Origin: Smittia aterrima
Lineage: Eukaryota > Arthropoda > Insecta > Diptera > Chironomidae
Assembly: GCA_033063855.1 (NCBI GenBank)
Contig: CP093831.1
Span: forward strand, 2,356,001 to 2,420,000
Direction: 5' to 3'
DNA: 64,000 nt
Positions 59,901 through 64,000 of this stretch are shown here, one piece after another. A model generated the notes under the pieces. That model was not told where the DNA came from and searched no databases. It saw nothing but the letters and a program-made list of their open reading frames with translations. Both the position numbers and the translations under genes were made by a program. Position 1 is the first letter of the stretch, and every line of letters begins with the position of its first letter.

Positions 59901-62900
59901 AAATAAATAAAATGTATTAGTTTTGAGACTAAATCTTATCGTACTTATCAACTTACTTTTCAAAATATTGTCTGATCTCCCAAAGCTCTAATTTATCTTC
60001 GTCAATCCATTCCTCGTTGACTTGAGGATCGGTTTGTTGAGGGGACTCAGCTCGCTTTCGTTTTCTCAGACCAGATCTTATTGATTGGACTTCCCGAATA
60101 GTTTTCGGCAGCTCCAAAGGAATAACGACACGACGTCGGAAATATTGTGTAAGTTCCATGAACATGCCAACATTGCGATGCTTCAATAATTCCGTAGTTA
60201 CAATTTCCGTTTCTGTCGTTATTTGATTCTTTCCATCAATCGTCGCAGGCTTAGTTTGCAAGTCATCCCATCGAAGACATGTCCATATAACTCTAAGTTG
60301 AAGCCCAAGCGCTGAGAAGGAGTTGACACAAAGTGTTCTATAAATCCAGCACGTACGGAAAAATGGTCTTGAGCATGGATATGGCCAGACACTGTTGTTG
60401 TTCTTTGCTAGATGATTGAAGCCAATAGCATAATACTTTCCTGCACGTCGAGCACACTTTTCGAGCTCATTTTTCGACAGTACGAGGATGCTTTTTGAGT
60501 TCTTCAAAGTTGTGTGCATTGAGATTGCAGGATATTTAAGGACAGCTGTCGCAGGATTCGTTCCATTTTGAGTCGTCGGAAGCTTATCAAGCTTTTTAAG
60601 GTAGATTTTACCAGCTGTCGCCATTGCAGAATAAACTTTTTCATTACCTTCAGCATCGAGTTCCTTTTCGATTACTGTCTCCTTCTTCGTTGGTTTTGGA
60701 ACAGCCAAGAAACGACGATTAGGTTGCTTAACAAAATCTTCTTTTTTAATTTCTTTCTCTTCTTTCTTAAGCTCTGGCTCAGACTCGTCAGTTTCCATTT
60801 TTGGTTCGACTTTCATTGTGCAAATAGTAATCAATGATGGATCGAAGTCAACTGCTTCGGTTAAAGCAGATGTGATGTCACTGATACAAGTGTCGAGATC
60901 ATAGATAAAGTATTCATCTAACATGTAATCTCCAAGTTGATGCTTGTTCAGGATGTCAAGCAAATCATTGTTCTTTGCTTCAGCTAACTTTTGATGAAGA
61001 ATTGAACCTTTCTTGCCAACGCCAGTGTATTTGTCACGAAGCTGTTGAATGATTGATGAAATCTCATTCTTTAGTTCAAGCTCCTTCAAACAAAGAGCAG
61101 AGAAGCATTTTGGAGATGGGGCAGCCACAATCGATGGCTCTTCGGTGGCGTTTCGACATTGCTCTGAGAAGCATCTGTGAATATTCAGCCTTTTTCTGAT
61201 GATTTGTAGTTCGCTCATGAGCTTTTGCACTTCGATGCATTTCTCAGTTATTTCGGAATTTTTCGGCTTCTGATTGAGTTTTGCTTTATTGTCGGAGATG
61301 TCTTGCAGAAGTTTTTGTATGCACACAGTACTTCCTGTCGTCTTTTTCTTTGTTACTGTCGACTCTGGCACTGGAATGACATTCTCAGGGATTTCTTCAC
61401 TGGCGTCTTTTACCTTCAATTCGTTATCACGAAGTTTTTCACGACGTTCAAGTAATTCGTCGAGAGCTGAACGCTTACCGACTTTTGGATATACAATTCT
61501 GGTCTTTGATTTCAAGGCTTCGCTGACATCAATGGATGAGAAGTTCGTCTCGAGATTCTCTTCAATTTCGATTCCTTTCAATGCTTCACAACCATTTTCC
61601 TCAGTCACTTGACAGTGTTTCAAAACAATGCCAAGGTTTTCGAAAGTCTGTCGCTTTAAATTCAGCACTTTTTGTTCTCCTTCAAGCTTGACAACAACGT
61701 TAACTGTATGAATCCTTGTCGGAGTCCGTCTGGGGTGGCTTCTTCGATTTCGTGACGACCAGAGCCAGCCCCACTGACCGTGAATTCTATATTCTTCCCC
61801 TTTCTGCTTCCACACTTGATGGCGCAAGCCTAACGAGTACTTAACGTAGTTATAAGCGAGACGATTTCTTTCCTCCTCGCTTTCTTCTCTTTTCTCGCGT
61901 TTTTCAATCTTTTTGCGTTCCTCGCGTTCGTTAGATGTTATACGATAAAGATGAATATGTCCCAACTGCTCATGCCAAACATTAGCGTATATCACGTTCT
62001 TGAGACAACTTTGAAGCGTCATTAGAATTTTCATGAAGTCTTGAGGCGTTGTCGCTGTAGAAACTGCATTGATCCAATTCTTGCGGAGCTTGGTCCAATT
62101 GCAATGCATGAAAGTTGATGTGATTGAAGACTCAAAAGTGAGAAGAGTTTGTTTAAAGACTGCAATTAGACTGTTGTGTGAGCCATTGAGTAGTCCACCC
62201 CATTTGAACTCTGAAGCTTGAGTCAGTGAAAACTTATGCGACAAATGACGTTTTTTGTCACGCTCTTCATTCTTTTGTGGTTTGTTCAGGGCCAGTGGAT
62301 TTGTCGTGAATTGATTGAAATATTCTTTGTGAGCATTCTCCATACCAAGCTTGAAAAAGTAAGTCCCGCTTGATATTTGATTTGCACGTGATCGTGTTAG
62401 ATGCGTTTGATCATTTTTGTCAATCTCTGATGCATCAATGTTTTGCTCAATATCAGTTGCTTCAATGTTGCTTTCCTCGTCATTGGATAATCCATTTTCG
62501 ACTTTCTCGGGAACTTCAACTACTTTTCCAAGTTTCTCATTTTCCACCTCGAAGTAAGATTTTTTGTTTCCTTTTAGCTCGACCGTTAGTGACTCAGTTA
62601 GCTTCATTTGTTTAATAATGTCATCCTTGCATTCATCAATCTCCTTAAATAATTGCTTTTCAAAAAACTCTGGATCAAGCTTCTTAAAGACGTTCTCAAA
62701 TTGTGTCTCAGTGCTGTAGTACCACGTTTCAGAACCATCTTCAGTTTCCACAAAGAGTCTTCTACAGACGAACCAATATTTCCTGGCATGACGATCGAAT
62801 CCGAAATGTTCATGACGACAGAGCGACCCTTGTTTCTCTTGGCTCGATATACAATCGTTGACCCCACTGACGGAATGAGATTTGCAAATGTTACACTGCC

Positions 62901-64000
62901 AATCCTCTGATGGCACATCTTCCAACGGTGGGTCTACACATTCAAGATGATAGACAGCTGGACACGTCTCGCAGCATAGCAAGTTGCCAAGTCGATGACA
63001 AACGCGACAATGATCATCGTAATGAATGGGACCTTCTTGTATCATGTCGTCGCGGACGAATGTTGTCGTTAAAAATTGATCGGTGAGGAATTGTAAAACA
63101 GTTAAGCGGTCGTCGATCTCTGTGTAAGGATATTCTTTGTTGGATAAGATCTCGAGGACTGGTCTAGAGAATAAAGGATCACTCTCGACATATATTCGTA
63201 AGACTTCAGGCCACGTTACAGTGTCGATGAGATAAAGCGCGATGTTGATGCTATCCTTTTGATCGAGTGGACCGAAATGTGTTTGTTGTGAATCTTCTTC
63301 ACGTAAAATTGCTTTGATCAGAGCAATGTGAACTTCAGTAAGAAGAGCGCTTTGCTCGTCCGAAATTAGAGCTGCACAAAAGTCTTCAGCTCTAAATGGC
63401 GAAAGCCTTACGAGATTTCGATAGCGTCGCAAGACTTCATAAATACCAAGCGATCGCAGTACGTATTGCTTTGGCACCATCAAATCGTCAGAAGATTTCG
63501 GCAATTCTAGTGGTGGGATTTCAATATCTTCTTTGATCCAAACTGGCTCGGGAGTAACATCTCTTGTTTGGCTTGATGATGGTCCTCCTGCGTTGCTGTA
63601 GCTGCTCAATGAGAAGTCACTGTCAGACTCTTCATTAAAACTCTCTGGGGAATCAGAAGCTGACATGGCCATCTCATCATCGCTCTTGTCGCTTGAATCA
63701 CCAAAATCCGACCCATAATGATAATCGGTCTTATTATACGTCGGAGAGTTGTAACCTAACAAGATAAAGTTTTCAGTTATTAAAAGTTCTTCCTTGCTAT
63801 ATGAAATATTTAGTCTTACTTCGTCTACTTGCATATGAAGTGCTTGCTCCTCTTTTATTTTTGGTTGGTGGTCGACCGCGTCGTTTAGCTCCTTCCTTAG
63901 TGAAGCTTTTTCTGGAACTTTCTTCACTGTCTTGCGGAGATGATGCTCTTGAAGCCGAAGGTGTGCTGAATCGTGAATCGTTTTGAAGGTATTTCGGCTT
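53976..64000 (-). CDS. E(bx): E(bx)/NURF301, large subunit of the NURF remodeller (5' truncated by window)
   Basis: Scaffold and histone reader of the ISWI-containing NURF complex, orthologue of vertebrate BPTF. Fifteen minus-strand exons lie in the window: 63820-64000 (continuing beyond the edge), 59957-63755, 59690-59898, 59388-59630, 59168-59328, 58203-59112, 58025-58146, 56071-56206, 55361-55986, 55116-55306, 54850-55059, 54626-54793, 54372-54567, 54232-54316 and 53976-54172. All phases agree. Order of domains: AT-hook KRRGRPPTK (exon at the edge), DDT domain (about 63180-63490), PHD1 (HCRVCHRLGNLLCCETCP, about 62875-63020), a Gln-rich middle, PHD2 (54694-54893), PHD3 (FYICCDKCQDWFHGTC, 54467-54665) and a bromodomain (HKSAWPF to FDNCRYYNHRDS, 53990-54316). 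Three PHD fingers match the Drosophila protein. The first coding exon is outside the window. Confidence 0.96.
56207..58024. other. Longest E(bx) intron, with a proximal poly(A) hexamer
   Basis: 1,818 nt between the Gln-rich part and the C-terminal reader domains. Read-through from the upstream exon adds three residues (VSR) and a stop at 58013-58015, and a minus-strand AATAAA follows immediately at 58009-58014. The rest shows no convincing ORF; small open frames at 57021-57224 and 57715-57900 look random. Confidence 0.55.
58009..58014 (-). terminator. Possible intronic poly(A) signal of E(bx)
   Basis: Minus-strand AATAAA 10 nt past the donor of exon 58025-58146. If used it would end a transcript lacking PHD2, PHD3 and the bromodomain. 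Motif only. Confidence 0.35.

Noticed and set aside
60568..62910. Plus-strand ORFs antisense to the large E(bx) exon.
   Set aside because: All lie opposite a conserved coding exon and show the mirrored composition expected of shadows.
1..64000. Search for transposons, viral remnants, CRISPR-like arrays, rRNA and tRNA genes.
   Set aside because: I found no long terminal or inverted repeats, integrase, transposase or reverse transcriptase motifs, and no regular repeat arrays. No tRNA-like fold was recognised by eye; a covariance-model scan (tRNAscan-SE, Infernal) would be needed to exclude small RNA genes in the introns.

Overview
This is eukaryotic nuclear DNA from an insect. It is AT-rich, with many short GT-AG introns of about 55-110 nt, AATAAA poly(A) signals and orthologues of genes best known from Drosophila: glob1, a VRK/ballchen kinase, alpha-tubulin, Lsm10, fusilli, grappa/Dot1, E(bx)/NURF301. 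Gene density is high and intergenic gaps are mostly under 2.5 kb. That fits a compact-genome dipteran; a nematoceran such as a chironomid midge is my guess, not something the sequence proves.

Layout, left to right. (1) 0.5-1.3 kb, minus: a five-exon globin. (2) 2.5-5.6 kb, plus: a very large VRK-family kinase. (3) 6.8-8.7 kb, minus: alpha-tubulin, its initiator Met on a separate exon. (4) 9.0-11.3 kb, plus: Lsm10, with a complete NT5DC1-type nucleotidase gene inside its second intron. (5) 11.5-12.7 kb, minus: cytosolic acetyl-CoA acetyltransferase. (6) 14.6-31.8 kb, plus: fusilli/ESRP with long 5' introns, three RRMs and two alternative C-terminal ends. (7) 34.1-45.1 kb, plus: a natriuretic-peptide-receptor-like guanylyl cyclase, preceded by a second paralogous set of exons for the N-terminal half of the ligand-binding domain. 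An unrecognised 242-codon ORF lies antisense in one of its introns. (8) 45.9-51.2 kb, minus: grappa (H3K79 methyltransferase). (9) 52.0-53.4 kb, plus: a ZDHHC2/15/20-type palmitoyltransferase whose catalytic motif is assembled through 9-nt and 7-nt microexons. (10) 54.0-64.0 kb, minus: E(bx), truncated by the right edge.

There is no operon logic, but three chromatin regulators (VRK kinase, Dot1, NURF301) and two RNA-processing factors (Lsm10 for histone mRNA 3' ends, ESRP for splicing) share the window. The main points for follow-up are the duplicated receptor ectodomain exons, the nested gene pair Lsm10/NT5DC1, the antisense intronic ORF, the DHHC microexons, the alternative ESRP tail, and a poly(A) hexamer 10 nt inside the longest E(bx) intron. 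All exon models were built by hand from splice motifs and reading phase. Junctions are phase-consistent but untested by RNA data.
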